Shown: positions 48,928 to 58,293, numbered from the stretch's first letter. The stretch is DNA of 64,000 nt from an uncultured Planctomycetaceae bacterium (GCA_903885565.1 CAISJI010000022.1:1-64000); one strand, 5' to 3'. Numbers and translations: made by a program. The notes: generated by a model from the letters alone, not told the origin.

Positions 48928-48937
48928 CGACATGTCG
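48928..48937. promoter_or_regulatory. Possible ArsR operator
   Basis: Palindrome CGACATGTCG flanked by CTTAT and ATAAG, about 70 bp upstream of the regulator start. The minus-strand form TATCGAC recurs in the 48420-48445 gap before the rhodanese gene. It may be the autoregulatory site. Confidence 0.4.
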
Positions 48938-49016
48938 ATAAGTATTTTTTTTGTCGCCGTGGTGGGCGAAACTGTGACCGCGGCTGAAAACGCCCCGCGA
49001 ACCCCGCGGCGGGTGG

Positions 49017-51719
49017 CTACGGCTGATCTGGTTTCCCAACGATTGAGATGCTCGTCCCCTCAATGCGGAGCCTCACCTTGGTGGGCGTTACGGCGGCGAC
49101 CACAAGCCGCGTGGGGGGTTGGTCGTTGATGACAAGGTCGTGCTCGCCCTCCGGGAGGCCGGCGAGGCGCAGGTCGATCTCCCACGGGGAATCGTACGGT
49201 ACAGGGAGCGCGGCCAATGAATTCTCCAGCGACACCCGCAGCGTTCCGGCCTCAAGCTCCACCCGCCTCACGACAACGCCATCCACGCCCACGGCGATGC
49301 CGCGTTCCACATCGATGGTGGCCCCCTCCAGCCGGTCGAGCAGCTGGGCCGCACCCGCGAGGCCACCGACGGCCCCCCAACTCGGCCCCGAACTGAGCGG
49401 CCGCTGCGGAAACCCCTCGTGATCGACGTTCTCGGGCCCAAGGCCTGTGGGAAAGTCGGTGTGCGTGTAGATGTCGTTGGCGCGGTGCCGGGGGTGACTC
49501 GTGAGCGTTAGCGACGACCGAGCCGCGGCCACGCCGCGCTCCACGAGGTCGTTTCGCCCCATCAACAGCCCGATCCGCACAAACGGGTCGGCAAAGCGGT
49601 GGGCCCGCTGGTCGAGCCAGTCAGCGTCGCCGAGTTGTGACGAGACGCCTCCAAATGGATAGGCCGTGACCACGAAATCCGGAGCCCACACCGCCTGAAA
49701 CAGCGACGCGAAGTCGGCAACCGATTCAGCGGCCTCGAGAAACCGTCGCTCACCTGTCGCCTCGTGCAGGGCGAGGAAGCCCTGAAGTGCCCACGACATC
49801 GACATCGTGTTGCAGGGCCCCTGCCCCGTGCGCTCATCGTGGAATGTTTCCGGTTTGATGGCACACGAATACAGGGTCTCGAAGTCGGTCCAGCGCCGTT
49901 GCGGCAGCACCTCGCGTTCCAGATACGCGGCCGCCCGTCTGGCGGCGGTCAGGTAGCGATTGTCCCGCGTGGCCATGAACAGTTCCGCCAGCACCCAGGC
50001 GTGGCTGCCGCCATCGGCGTTTTTCGCCAGGCTCGGCAGCGGCTGGCAGCTGGCGTCGAACCAGGCTGGCACGCAACCATCCTCGCCCATCGCCGCTACG
50101 AGGAAGTCGCCGTAACGACTCACAAAGGGGAGGATCCGCGGGTCGTTCTCGCAGCTGCGGCGATAGTGCATCAGGTAGCCAGCCGTGACACTGGCTGCGG
50201 CCGTCTGGTAGGCAGCGGTTTCAGTCCAATTCCAGTATGCGTCGCGGCGGCTGGGGTCGTAGCCATCGCGCGGCGGCGCCCACAGGCTCCGGATCCAACG
50301 TTTTCCGCGGAGGTCGTAGATCCCTGGAAAGATTCCGCCTTTCTGTGGCGCCGAGACGGCGAGGCTCACGATGCGCCGCGCCTTGTCAACGAGCCCGGGG
50401 TCGTTGGTTCGAGTTCCCCAGATGTGCAGCCCGGTCGCGTCGCAGGCGTTGTTCCACCAGCCGAGATAGGCGATGAAGTCGAACCACTGCGGGGCATGCA
50501 GCCTGAAACCGCCCACGGGCGTGCCATCTGCCTCCCATTCCTGCCAGCAGCGCAATTCCGAATGCTGCGGGAGATCGCGATGCCGCAGGGTCTCGCCCAC
50601 CACTTCGTAGCCCTGATAGGCGGCATGCGCCGGATAGCATTCTGCCGCATATTCAGCCAGCGGCAGGGCCTGCGGCCGGGGCCGCATGAAGGTGTCGTGC
50701 CCGAATCGCTTCCAGAGATGGCGGGCGGCTGCCTCGTGGCCGCGGAACCGGGGGGCGTCGGCGTCGAGGAGCAGGTCGAGCCCGATCACCAAGGTTTTGC
50801 TCGAGAGTTCACGAACCATCGCCCCTGGCGTCTGCGGATGCTCGAACCAGACGTGCTGGTGCACGATTGAGTCGATGAGGCCGAAGCCAATGATCGGACT
50901 CCCTGTTGCGGTCTGTGGCAGGAGCAGCGAAAGCCCTGTGGGCATCGTCACCTGCCCCGGATCGACGACCACCGGAAAGGAGTTTGAATCGGGATGCTGC
51001 CGCGCCCCGGCGGCAAACACCGCGTATCGGTTGGCAAGCTCCACGTCGGGCACAACTCCCACAAAGAGCGACTCCTGCTGGACGGATGCCAGAGGCGAGA
51101 AGAACACCCGGTCGCCGACGATGCTGTTCGCCGTCGGCTGGTAGGAGGGCGCGTGGCTGCTCTCAGGCCGCCCGACAATGGCTGCGACAATTGGTAGCAG
51201 CAGATATTCGAGTCGGGGCGGCGTTGCCTCAAGCGTGGCCCGGGCGGAAATGTGTATCGAGCGTTCGCCAGAGCGGATCTCGACCGTCTGCTCTACTGTC
51301 GTGTCGCCACGCTGGCCCCGGAGCATGACGGTCGACCGCCCCTGCTCCTTGTCTTCTATAGCGACTTCGTCGAGACACTCGCTGACGAGCACCCGGTGGT
51401 CTGGATCGACCGCGGTGTCGTACAGCGGCGGGATGCCGTTGCTTGAGTCTCCGCCGATCGACCGCTTCGCTGGCCTGTATGCCTTGGCCGCCAGCACCCA
51501 GTCGCTGCCGCGGCGGGCATCGTATTCCTGCTCAACGCCGTCTGCTGTGGAAGTGAACCGGCCCCGCACAAGGCCGTTATCGATTTCGACTGTGTTCCCA
51601 ATTCTCCTCACCCGCACGGGGTCGGCGGCTTCAGCCGCCTGAGATGCCAAACCCCAGGCCGGGAGACAGACCAGCGCGCATGCCAAGCCCCAAACGACCG
51701 TAATCTGTCCGCATGGCAT
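49017..51719 (-). CDS. Large secreted protein, probable alpha/alpha-barrel carbohydrate-active enzyme
   Basis: A 900-residue protein with a signal peptide (MPCGQITVVWGLACALVCLP to ASQAAEA). A beta-sandwich-like N-terminal part (to about 330) precedes a helical region with regularly spaced Trp/His motifs such as WFDFIAYLGWWNNACDATG, YWNWTETAAYQTAA, ADGGSHAWVLAELF and GPCNTMSMSWALQGFLALHE, as in six-hairpin glycosidases and lyases. A short beta domain ends the protein. No catalytic pair could be fixed. Start ATG 51719 rather than the upstream 51794. Stands alone in its transcription unit. Confidence 0.6.
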   Translation of the reverse strand: MPCGQITVVWGLACALVCLPAWGLASQAAEAADPVRVRRIGNTVEIDNGLVRGRFTSTADGVEQEYDARRGSDWVLAAKAYRPAKRSIGGDSSNGIPPLYDTAVDPDHRVLVSECLDEVAIEDKEQGRSTVMLRGQRGDTTVEQTVEIRSGERSIHISARATLEATPPRLEYLLLPIVAAIVGRPESSHAPSYQPTANSIVGDRVFFSPLASVQQESLFVGVVPDVELANRYAVFAAGARQHPDSNSFPVVVDPGQVTMPTGLSLLLPQTATGSPIIGFGLIDSIVHQHVWFEHPQTPGAMVRELSSKTLVIGLDLLLDADAPRFRGHEAAARHLWKRFGHDTFMRPRPQALPLAEYAAECYPAHAAYQGYEVVGETLRHRDLPQHSELRCWQEWEADGTPVGGFRLHAPQWFDFIAYLGWWNNACDATGLHIWGTRTNDPGLVDKARRIVSLAVSAPQKGGIFPGIYDLRGKRWIRSLWAPPRDGYDPSRRDAYWNWTETAAYQTAAASVTAGYLMHYRRSCENDPRILPFVSRYGDFLVAAMGEDGCVPAWFDASCQPLPSLAKNADGGSHAWVLAELFMATRDNRYLTAARRAAAYLEREVLPQRRWTDFETLYSCAIKPETFHDERTGQGPCNTMSMSWALQGFLALHEATGERRFLEAAESVADFASLFQAVWAPDFVVTAYPFGGVSSQLGDADWLDQRAHRFADPFVRIGLLMGRNDLVERGVAAARSSLTLTSHPRHRANDIYTHTDFPTGLGPENVDHEGFPQRPLSSGPSWGAVGGLAGAAQLLDRLEGATIDVERGIAVGVDGVVVRRVELEAGTLRVSLENSLAALPVPYDSPWEIDLRLAGLPEGEHDLVINDQPPTRLVVAAVTPTKVRLRIEGTSISIVGKPDQP

Positions 51720-52111
51720 GGTGTGATTCCCTCGAGGTGCTCCGTCTTCCTGATTCTCGCTCTCGAAGTGAGGCTGCGCAAGGGGGCAGGGCACCTCCGT
51801 TCCATTCCTTCAGCGTGGTCCCAACCTCCTCGCGGTCAGCTCGTCGATGGCCACCCGATCAAGTGAAAAGTTCCAGGCCAGCGCGTGCGCCAGATCTTGG
51901 CCGTTTGATCCTCAGTGAACCTTGACGCCCGCGACCACGTGGAAGAGCATGCGAACCCTGGCCGACCATCGCACATCGTCTTGCGTGTCAGCATTACCGC
52001 CAGGCCCATGCCGAACTCAACTGGATGGCGACACATGGCTCGACATGATCGTCAGAGGAATGGTGGTCCCAGTCGCCGTTGGTTGGCGGGCATGAGTCTT
52101 CAGTGGCTGAT
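51720..52111. other. Intergenic, no feature seen
   Basis: This 392-bp gap between two minus-strand genes contains no open frame with recognisable motifs on either strand and no clear repeat. It likely holds the promoter of the large secreted protein, but no -35/-10 pair was convincing. Confidence 0.5.
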
Positions 52112-53074
52112 TCAGCCGAAACATTGTGCGTCAGTTGAACGAAACCAGTCCACAAACTCGCGGATCCCCTGCTCGAACGGCACCCGGGCCTCGTATCCGA
52201 GCACGGCCTGGGATTTGTCAGGATCGGCGAATGTGAGCGGCACGTCGCCGGGCTGCGGGGGCAGGTGCTCGATCACCGCCCGACGGCCCATCGCCTCCTC
52301 GATGCTGCGAATCAGGTCAATCGTGGCGATGGTGCGGCCGCTGCCGATGTTGAACACATCCCACGGGCTTGCATGGTCTAAGGCGGCGAGAATGCCGCGG
52401 ACGGTGTCCGAGACATGCGTGTAGTCGCGGGCCGCCGAACCGTCGCCGTAGAGAGGCACGGGCCGGCCGGCGGCAATGCTCGAGGTGAATGTCGACACAG
52501 CCAGGTCTGGCCGTTGCCTGGGGCCATACACCGTGAACAACCTCACGCACTGCACCTGCAATCCATGCAGCGAGTGAAAGAGGTGGCACATGTCCTCCGC
52601 GGCCGCCTTGGTGCCCGCGTATGGAGATTCCGGCCGGGGGAGTGGATCGTCCTCTCGGAACGGCACCCGGTTGCTGGCTCCATAGACAGAACTCGACGAT
52701 GCGAAAACGACCTTGTGCACCTGGGCCATTCTCGCCGCCTCCAGGACATTGATCGTTCCACCAATGTTCACGGCACAATACAGTGAGGGCGACTGGATGG
52801 AGGCTCGCACTCCGGGGCGGGCGGCCAAGTGAACGACAGCGTCGGGCCTCGACCTCAGAAAGATCTCCGTGAGCCGCTCCGCGTCGCAGATGTCGGCTTC
52901 GATAAACTCCGCAGCCCCATGCCGCAGGACCTCCTGAAGATTCTTCTCCTTCAGTTCTCTGGGGTAGAACGGATCGAGGCTGTCGAGACAGCAGACCTGG
53001 TCTCCCCGCAGTTGGATGCTCTCGCTGAGATGCGAGCCGATGAACCCCGCGGCGCCGGTGACCAGAACTTTCAT
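52112..53074 (-). CDS. NAD-dependent sugar epimerase (UDP-glucuronate 4-epimerase-like)
   Basis: Extended SDR epimerase/dehydratase, 320 aa. The NAD-binding GAAGFIGSHL starts at residue 7, and the active-site Ser and Tyr-x3-Lys are ASSSSVYG and SPYAGTK. FTVYGPRQRPDLAV is the family stretch of UDP-glucuronate 4-epimerases. Start ATG 53074 (MKVLVTG) fixed by the Rossmann fold. It faces away from the polysaccharide gene remnants to the right and probably supplied their nucleotide sugar. Specific substrate not proven. Confidence 0.87.
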   Translation of the reverse strand: MKVLVTGAAGFIGSHLSESIQLRGDQVCCLDSLDPFYPRELKEKNLQEVLRHGAAEFIEADICDAERLTEIFLRSRPDAVVHLAARPGVRASIQSPSLYCAVNIGGTINVLEAARMAQVHKVVFASSSSVYGASNRVPFREDDPLPRPESPYAGTKAAAEDMCHLFHSLHGLQVQCVRLFTVYGPRQRPDLAVSTFTSSIAAGRPVPLYGDGSAARDYTHVSDTVRGILAALDHASPWDVFNIGSGRTIATIDLIRSIEEAMGRRAVIEHLPPQPGDVPLTFADPDKSQAVLGYEARVPFEQGIREFVDWFRSTDAQCFG

Positions 53075-53231
53075 AAAATGTCTGGCCGGACTTGCGGAGT
53101 GTTTGGCGGTGGTCGATGCTGGTGCCTGCCCGGCACTCATCGAAAGTGTAATGTGGCCGCGGCGAGACACCAGACTCCGGGCCAGCGGGGATCCTCTGGT
53201 TGAGCATCAGCAGCAGGAAGCGGTCAACGTC

Positions 53232-53852
53232 ATGTGCGGAATCTGCGGCTTGGTCTGGTTTGACCCCGCCAAGCCGGTGGACGCCTGCATGGTGGACCGG
53301 ATGATGTCCACGCTGGTGCACCGGGGGCCCAACCGCCTGTGGCCGTCGCAGTCGCTCAGAAAGCTGCGGCTGCCGGCCTGGCTCCTGATGGCATCGCTGC
53401 GAGATCAACTCTTCGACGACTCGGTCTACGCCACGATCGAACCAGACTTCAGGGCTTCACGCGAGGCGCTGCTCGCCACCTACGACCGGCTACGACCGCA
53501 ACTGGAGCCTTTGTCGCCGATCAATGCCTACTTCGCGGGGCTCGCGGCCAGCATCCCGCCCTATCTCCGGTGCGCCGGCGGCACGCCAAAGCATATCTTC
53601 CGTGAGGAGATTCGGGGGAAACTGCCGCCTTTCATCATGGCGCACCCCAAACGCGGCTTCGGCATGCCACCCTCCTACCACAACGTCCAATCGTGGCACG
53701 ATGCCATCGCCCGGTTACGCCGGGAGAACCCGCTGCTGGAGAGCATGATCGACTTCGGCGGCCAGTCGTGCTGGAGCGGCGGCCTCAGCTGGCATGTTCT
53801 CTATCTGGGCACGTGGTTGGCTCACCGATCCGGAGCGTCGTTGCCATGCTGA
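53232..53852 (+). pseudogene. Asparagine synthetase (glutamine-hydrolysing), internally deleted remnant
   Basis: An open frame of 206 codons that joins the two ends of an AsnB-like protein. The first 34 residues are the glutaminase start (MCGICGLVWFDP; Cys2 nucleophile; HRGP). From residue 35 it jumps to the C-terminal synthetase part (GGTPKHIFREEIRGKLPPF; MAHPKRGFGMP). The remaining glutaminase, the ATP-binding SGGxDS loop and most of the synthetase domain, some 350-400 residues, are missing. It cannot be catalytic. Its frame is uninterrupted, so the deletion may be recent or an assembly artefact. A ribosome-binding AGGAAG is still present. Confidence 0.75.
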
Positions 53853-54991
53853 TGACGGGCAGTTCCATGCAGAACCAGAATGCCAAGGCAGAGCGACGAC
53901 CGCTGATCTATGTCTATCAACTGCCTCCCCATCTGAACGTGGAGACAGTGCAACGCCATCCCTCGCAGAGTCTCGACTTCTGGTATGTGGAGCATCTGTT
54001 TCACCAGAATGTGCTGACGAGCGATTTCGTAACCCTTGATCCGGAAGACGCCGATTTCTTTCTCATCCCGTTCTATCCCGCCTGCTACTTTGCGGCCTTT
54101 GCCTACGATCGCGGGATCAATCCTGCGCGATGGACGCGTCTCCAGCGGTATCGCTCCGAACTGCACGTTCATCTTGGATTTCGCGAGATGATGCGGATCG
54201 TGCGGTCACAGCCGACGTGGAAAAGGCTGGAGGGGCGGCGCCACCTGCTCGTCTTTGGGCAGGGGCGTGGGGCGAACAGCGGGTATTTCTGGCGGTGGTA
54301 CGGTCCGCAGGTGCGTCGCTGCACGTTCCTTGGAGTGGAGGCGCGTCCTTGGGGAGACCCGACCTCCTTTCGGATCGGTCATGACGCAGTGATTCCGGGA
54401 TACACCCCCTGGCAGGACGTCATCGACGAATTGACTGCTGAAAACCTGCCGCGGGACATCCTCATCCACTTTCGGGGCCGGTCGTGGGGAGCGGTACGAC
54501 CGGAAATTTTCCGGCATCTCCGGCCGGCGCCGGAGATCGTGCTGGACGAGGCAGTACGGTTCGCCCTTGGCGGAGAGAATCGCCGCGCATCGCGGGCGGA
54601 TGCCGTGGAGTATTTCCGCGAACTCCATCGCAGCGTGTTCTGTCTGTGCCCGGCCGGGTGGACGCCATGGAGCAAGCGGATCTACGAGACGATTCTGTGC
54701 GGCGCGATCCCCGTATTCATTCCTGGCTCGTTCGTTCCACCATTCCCCGGGCAGATCGATTTTGAGAGGTTTTCCGTGACGGTGACGATGGACCAACTGC
54801 CCCATCTCGAGCAGATCCTGCGGTCCATTCCCGCCGAGCGAGTGAAGGAAATGCTCGCGGAGGTTGGCCGTGTCCGACGGCACTTCATCTGGCACGCGCA
54901 GACGCTTCCGGGCGACGCCTTCGACACCGTCGTGCGGGGCCTCTCTGGTGGCCCGGCGGCGAACATGCAGGACGGGCCGCGCTTGCAATGA
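53846..54991 (+). CDS. Exostosin-family glycosyltransferase-like protein
   Basis: A 381-residue protein of the exostosin family (PF03016-like). Motifs: RPLIYVYQLP at the N-terminus, DPEDADFFLIPFYPACYF, LVFGQGRG and the C-terminal SVFCLCPAGWTPWSKRIYETILCGAIPVFI, the hallmark of this family. ATG 53846 overlaps the stop of the asparagine synthetase remnant. It appears intact among decayed neighbours. It would transfer a sugar onto a surface polysaccharide; donor and acceptor unknown. Confidence 0.83.
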   Translation: MLMTGSSMQNQNAKAERRPLIYVYQLPPHLNVETVQRHPSQSLDFWYVEHLFHQNVLTSDFVTLDPEDADFFLIPFYPACYFAAFAYDRGINPARWTRLQRYRSELHVHLGFREMMRIVRSQPTWKRLEGRRHLLVFGQGRGANSGYFWRWYGPQVRRCTFLGVEARPWGDPTSFRIGHDAVIPGYTPWQDVIDELTAENLPRDILIHFRGRSWGAVRPEIFRHLRPAPEIVLDEAVRFALGGENRRASRADAVEYFRELHRSVFCLCPAGWTPWSKRIYETILCGAIPVFIPGSFVPPFPGQIDFERFSVTVTMDQLPHLEQILRSIPAERVKEMLAEVGRVRRHFIWHAQTLPGDAFDTVVRGLSGGPAANMQDGPRLQ

Positions 54992-55065
54992 GTCTGCACG
55001 AGACCTTGGAGCTGAAATTGATCGATATCCCGCAGCTCGTCGACAAGATCGTTTCATGCCGTTAG
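54988..55065 (+). other. 25-codon leftover ORF
   Basis: ATG at 54988 overlaps the previous TGA and gives MSLHETLELKLIDIPQLVDK and a few more residues before a stop. It resembles the beginning of a longer gene lost by deletion, not a functional small protein. The evidence is only its coupling and position. Confidence 0.25.
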
Positions 55066-56111
55066 ACCGACCACTCCGGTTGCTGAAAGTTGTGCCCTAT
55101 CCGGTGATTCCTGACAGCGCCGGGGGGAAGATCCGGGGCGTGCAATTGTCGCGGGCGCTGGCCCGCGCCGGCGTCGATGTCACGATCCTCACCCCGTGGC
55201 ATCCGCGGCAGAAACCGTCTCTTTACGAGCATGAGCCGTTTCGGCTGCGGCAGGTGCCCTATCCCTTTGTCCTGCCACTGCTTTTCACCGACCGGCCGCT
55301 GCCCTACCAGTATTTGTCGTCGTTTCATCCAGGGCTGGGCTGGCTGGCCGCCTCTTCACTGCGCGGATGCGACATCTATCACTTCGAGCATCCCCAGTTT
55401 GCGTCGCTGGCCCGCCGGCTGCCGGCAGCCGCGAACGTCATGTACGGCTCGCATATTTTCGAGCATGACTACGTGGTGCAGGAGTGCCGGAGCGAATGGG
55501 CGGCGCGGGTGGCGAAAGCCCGCGTGTTTACGTTGGAGAGGTCGCTTCTCGAGCGAAGTCAGCACGTCTTCGCCGTGTCGCAGGCGGACAAAGAACGGTT
55601 CGCGGAGTTGTATCCGGTGGACGCGGGGAAGATCACCGTGGCTCCCAATGGGATTGCCGATCTGCGGCCGTTGGGCACCGATCAGACGCGGGTCCTGTAA
55701 CGATTTCCGCAGATCGCGTCCTATGCATCCCGGGCGGTCTGTAGCGGCAGCGACGTGGAGCACAATCGCGCCGCCGTGAGGTTTATCCTCGATGAACTGG
55801 CCCCACTCCGGCCCGACGCCGCTTTCGTCGTCCACGGCTCCTGCGGTCGGCAGTTCACCGGCATCGGCCTGGCGCCGAACGTGTTCGTCGACACAGATCC
55901 GTTCCGGTTCGATGACTATGCGGTGACCGGATTCGTGGGCATCAACCCGGTGACAACGGGCGGCGGCACGAACCTGAAGGTGCAGCACTCCCTGAGCCGT
56001 GGCCTGCCGGTGGTATCGACGCCGTTCGGCATGCGCGGGCACGAAGACTTCCGGCGTGCGGTGACCGTGTGCGAACTGGCGGATTTCTCTGACGCACTGA
56101 AAAACCCTGTG
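55056..56111 (+). pseudogene. GT4-family glycosyltransferase with in-frame stop and lost C-terminus
   Basis: The first 214 codons read as a glycosyltransferase N-domain (LLKVVPYPVIPDSAGGKIRG; VFTLERSLLERSQHVFAVSQ; ITVAPNGIADL). A TAA at 55698-55700 interrupts it. The same frame then resumes with the C-domain (DVEHNRAAVRFILDELAPL; GINPVTTGGGTNLKVQHSLS; GLPVVSTPFGMRGHE) carrying the donor-binding Glu region in degenerate form. Since the frame is kept, a single nonsense mutation explains the break. The C-terminus is then replaced by recombinase sequence near 56112. Non-functional unless read through. Confidence 0.7.
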
Positions 56112-56417
56112 GCGAGACTGATGCCCGCGCAGCTGAAAGAGCTGATGCGGCACGAGTCGATCGAGACGACTCTCCGCTTCTACGTGGGCACCGACGCTCA
56201 AACGAAAGCCGACGCGGCTTGGGCTGCATATGAGCGGGCCACAGCGCCAGCATTTTTGGGCGGTCTACCTAACAGTTCGTCTCACAGTGGCCGATCTGAG
56301 CCTTCGAGCGCGAGTGGTTCGACTGCTCGTAAGTCCAAGCGGCAACAGGGGGTTACGAAAAATGGGGCTGCTGGGACTCGAACCCAGGACCAACGGATTA
56401 AAAGTCCGATGCTCTAA
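56112..56417 (+). pseudogene. Tyrosine recombinase C-terminal remnant
   Basis: In frame with the glycosyltransferase relic, the sequence changes to MPAQLKELMRHESIETTLRF and then YVGTDAQTKADAAWAAYERA, which is the C-terminal helix set of a phage-type integrase with HE-x-TTL and the nucleophile Tyr. The N-terminal and core catalytic parts (Arg, His-x-x-Arg) are absent. The conserved part ends by about 56240; the frame then runs into the tRNA-Lys gene on the opposite strand. It suggests an integrated element that has largely been lost. Confidence 0.7.
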
Positions 56418-56436
56418 CCAACTGAGCTACAGCCCC
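56363..56436 (-). tRNA. tRNA-Lys (UUU)
   Basis: Cloverleaf on the minus strand: acceptor GGGGCTG pairing with CAGCCCC, D arm GCTC...GAGC, anticodon loop CTTTTAA with anticodon TTT, and T arm CTGGG-TTCGAGT-CCCAG. The discriminator is A and no CCA is encoded. The outer pair of the anticodon stem is a T-T mismatch. The 3' end faces the recombinase remnant, the usual attachment side. Confidence 0.93.
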
Positions 56437-56772
56437 GAGACCCTATCCTACCGTAGGCCAGCCCGCCAGCAACCGGGGCCTTTGCCGGCCGTGAAACCCA
56501 CAAAACAGGCTTGAAAAACAGTGTTTCGGCTTGGGTTGATCGAACCCAGAAAATGCTGATCTGTGCCCCTCTCACTCTCCGTGGAAAAAGTCATCCCTGC
56601 CCCTCTGAACTGAAAGCCAGTTCACTTTGCCGACCGGTGGAAACGCCGAAGATTTCCCCGGTCGGCAGGCATCGCCTCCAGCGATGTGGCACTTTATCCA
56701 GGGCCTGCCAGGGGGATGAGGAACTGAGTCATAGTCCGCGCCGGCCTCCCGGGACCTGCGTAGAAATCATCT
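56437..56772. other. Intergenic, no feature seen
   Basis: This 336-bp stretch has an open frame on the plus strand (from 56511) without any recognisable motif and out of frame with the next gene. I see no repeat of the tRNA end that would mark a second attachment site. It probably holds the promoter of the deacetylase-like gene. Confidence 0.45.
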
Positions 56773-57666
56773 ATGAAACTTTTCTACTCACCCGATTACG
56801 TCGCCAGCGGTGTCTCGTTCGAAACGCTGCAGAAACCAGCCTGGATTGCGGAGTCTCTCAGCCGCTCTCCGATTGATGGAGTGGCAATTGAGGAGCCTGA
56901 GTCGCTTTCCATCGGCACCGTTGAAGAGACGCACGATCCGATCTACGTCAGCGCCATTGAGGCCGGTGAGCCGGGGTGTCTGGCAGAGTCGCAGGGCTTC
57001 CGCTGGGACGCATCGCTGCTGGCGGCGGTTCTGGCCAGCAACGGCGGCGTCGTGGCGGCAGCGAAGCAGGCCCTGCAGACCGGACGCAACGCTGGATGCC
57101 TCTCCAGCGGGCTGCACCATGCTCGCCGGGAAAAGGGCTGCGGTTTCTGCACATTCAACGGACTTGTCATCGCCGCCCGTGAGGCACTTCATGCCGGTGC
57201 GGAACGGGTGCTGATTCTCGACTTCGACGCCCACTGCGGCGGCGGAACGGCGTCGCTCATCAAAGGCGATCCACGCCTCGTGCAGCGGGATGTTTCGGTC
57301 GACCGTTTCGACCACTACGCTCCGCAGGCGAACGCACATCTTCAGGTAGTGACGCAGGCGGCCGACTGGCTCCCGGCAATCTGCCGACAATTGGACGAGT
57401 CAGGAGACTTTGACCTCTGCCTCTACAACGCTGGGGTCGATCCGTTTGAGGACGATGAGGGGGGCGGACTGCGGGGGATCACCCGCGAACACCTGATCAA
57501 GCGGGAGGCACTCGTATTCGACTGGGCCAGATCGCGCACGCTGCCGGTGGCGTTCGTGATGGCAGGCGGATACCTCAGCAAAAAGAACGACCGAGCACAG
57601 TTGGTGGCACTCCACAGAATCACAGTCCGCGTGGCGGCGGTGACGAGTCAGGCATCACATACTTGA
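56773..57666 (+). CDS. Histone-deacetylase-superfamily amidohydrolase (AcuC-like)
   Basis: A 297-residue zinc deacetylase-like protein. Catalytic features are all present: tandem His115-His116 (SSGLHHARREKGCGFCTFNG), the Zn ligands Asp152 and His154 (LDFDAHCGGGT) and Asp223 (YNAGVDPFEDD), and the transition-state Tyr267 in VMAGGYLSK. It could deacetylate a protein lysine, a polyamine or a small acyl amide. It is 10 nt from the Imm1-like gene that follows, so they may form one unit. The C-terminal residues after about 285 are unlike the family. Confidence 0.82.
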   Translation: MKLFYSPDYVASGVSFETLQKPAWIAESLSRSPIDGVAIEEPESLSIGTVEETHDPIYVSAIEAGEPGCLAESQGFRWDASLLAAVLASNGGVVAAAKQALQTGRNAGCLSSGLHHARREKGCGFCTFNGLVIAAREALHAGAERVLILDFDAHCGGGTASLIKGDPRLVQRDVSVDRFDHYAPQANAHLQVVTQAADWLPAICRQLDESGDFDLCLYNAGVDPFEDDEGGGLRGITREHLIKREALVFDWARSRTLPVAFVMAGGYLSKKNDRAQLVALHRITVRVAAVTSQASHT

Positions 57667-57675
57667 GAGGAACAG

Positions 57676-58176
57676 ATGATCCATTTCACTCTGTCAGTTG
57701 AGAACCTTCCCTGCGTCTGCCGTGCCACGACCGCCGACATTGAGCGGGCCATCGAAAGCCTGCGATCGCCGACGGGGCCGACCTACATCAACCTCACCGG
57801 CCCAGATGGGTCGTATGCTCAGGCGGGAGGAACCAACGGCCGCTACGTGATCGAGTCGCGCGACGTGTACGGCGAGGGATTCCTGCACTGGCGGGCGGGC
57901 GTGCCGTCCGACAGTCAGGAGAAGACCTCCGTCTACTTCTACGCCAAATGCAGCCGTGGCCTTCACCGGCCGCGGAGCTGCCCCTATAAGATCGACGCAG
58001 CAGACGTGCTGGGCTGGGAGAACGTGAAGGAAGCCCTGCTGCATTACGCCGCTACTGGCGAGCGGCATCGAGGGTATTCGTGGAGAGATGTGTCGAGCGA
58101 GTATCCGTGTACAGCGAAGCACGATTCTATCAAAGAGTTTGTTCCGGCAAGCAGACAGGCGACTGACGCAAGATGA
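57676..58176 (+). CDS. Imm1-like protein, paralogue 1
   Basis: A 166-residue protein of unknown function, with a ribosome-binding GAGAGGAACAG before the ATG. The centre has NGRYVIESRDVYGEGFLHWR and the end has VKEALLHYAATGERHRGYSWRDVS. The combination of an ATTADIERAIESL start, an aromatic-rich middle and an A-ALxxFxxTGxR-xxxW end resembles the Imm1 immunity-protein fold. This is an impression by eye, not a match. The next gene is its close paralogue of the same length. Confidence 0.5.
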   Translation: MIHFTLSVENLPCVCRATTADIERAIESLRSPTGPTYINLTGPDGSYAQAGGTNGRYVIESRDVYGEGFLHWRAGVPSDSQEKTSVYFYAKCSRGLHRPRSCPYKIDAADVLGWENVKEALLHYAATGERHRGYSWRDVSSEYPCTAKHDSIKEFVPASRQATDAR

Positions 58177-58293
58177 TAATCATGATTGGAAAACCGGGCG
58201 ATGCGTTTGCAGATTTCCCCAGCCTGCCAACCACGACGGCAGACGGTGGCAAACCAGCCGCGCCCACACTTATTTCTGATACGGAGACCTCAC

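Noticed and set aside
51836-52111. Possible transposase fragment between the secreted enzyme and the epimerase
   Set aside because: No frame shows DDE or IS-family motifs, and no terminal inverted repeats were found.
56511-56876. 121-codon frame overlapping the start of the deacetylase-like gene
   Set aside because: Cys/Arg/Ser-rich shadow with no ribosome-binding site; out of frame with the true gene.
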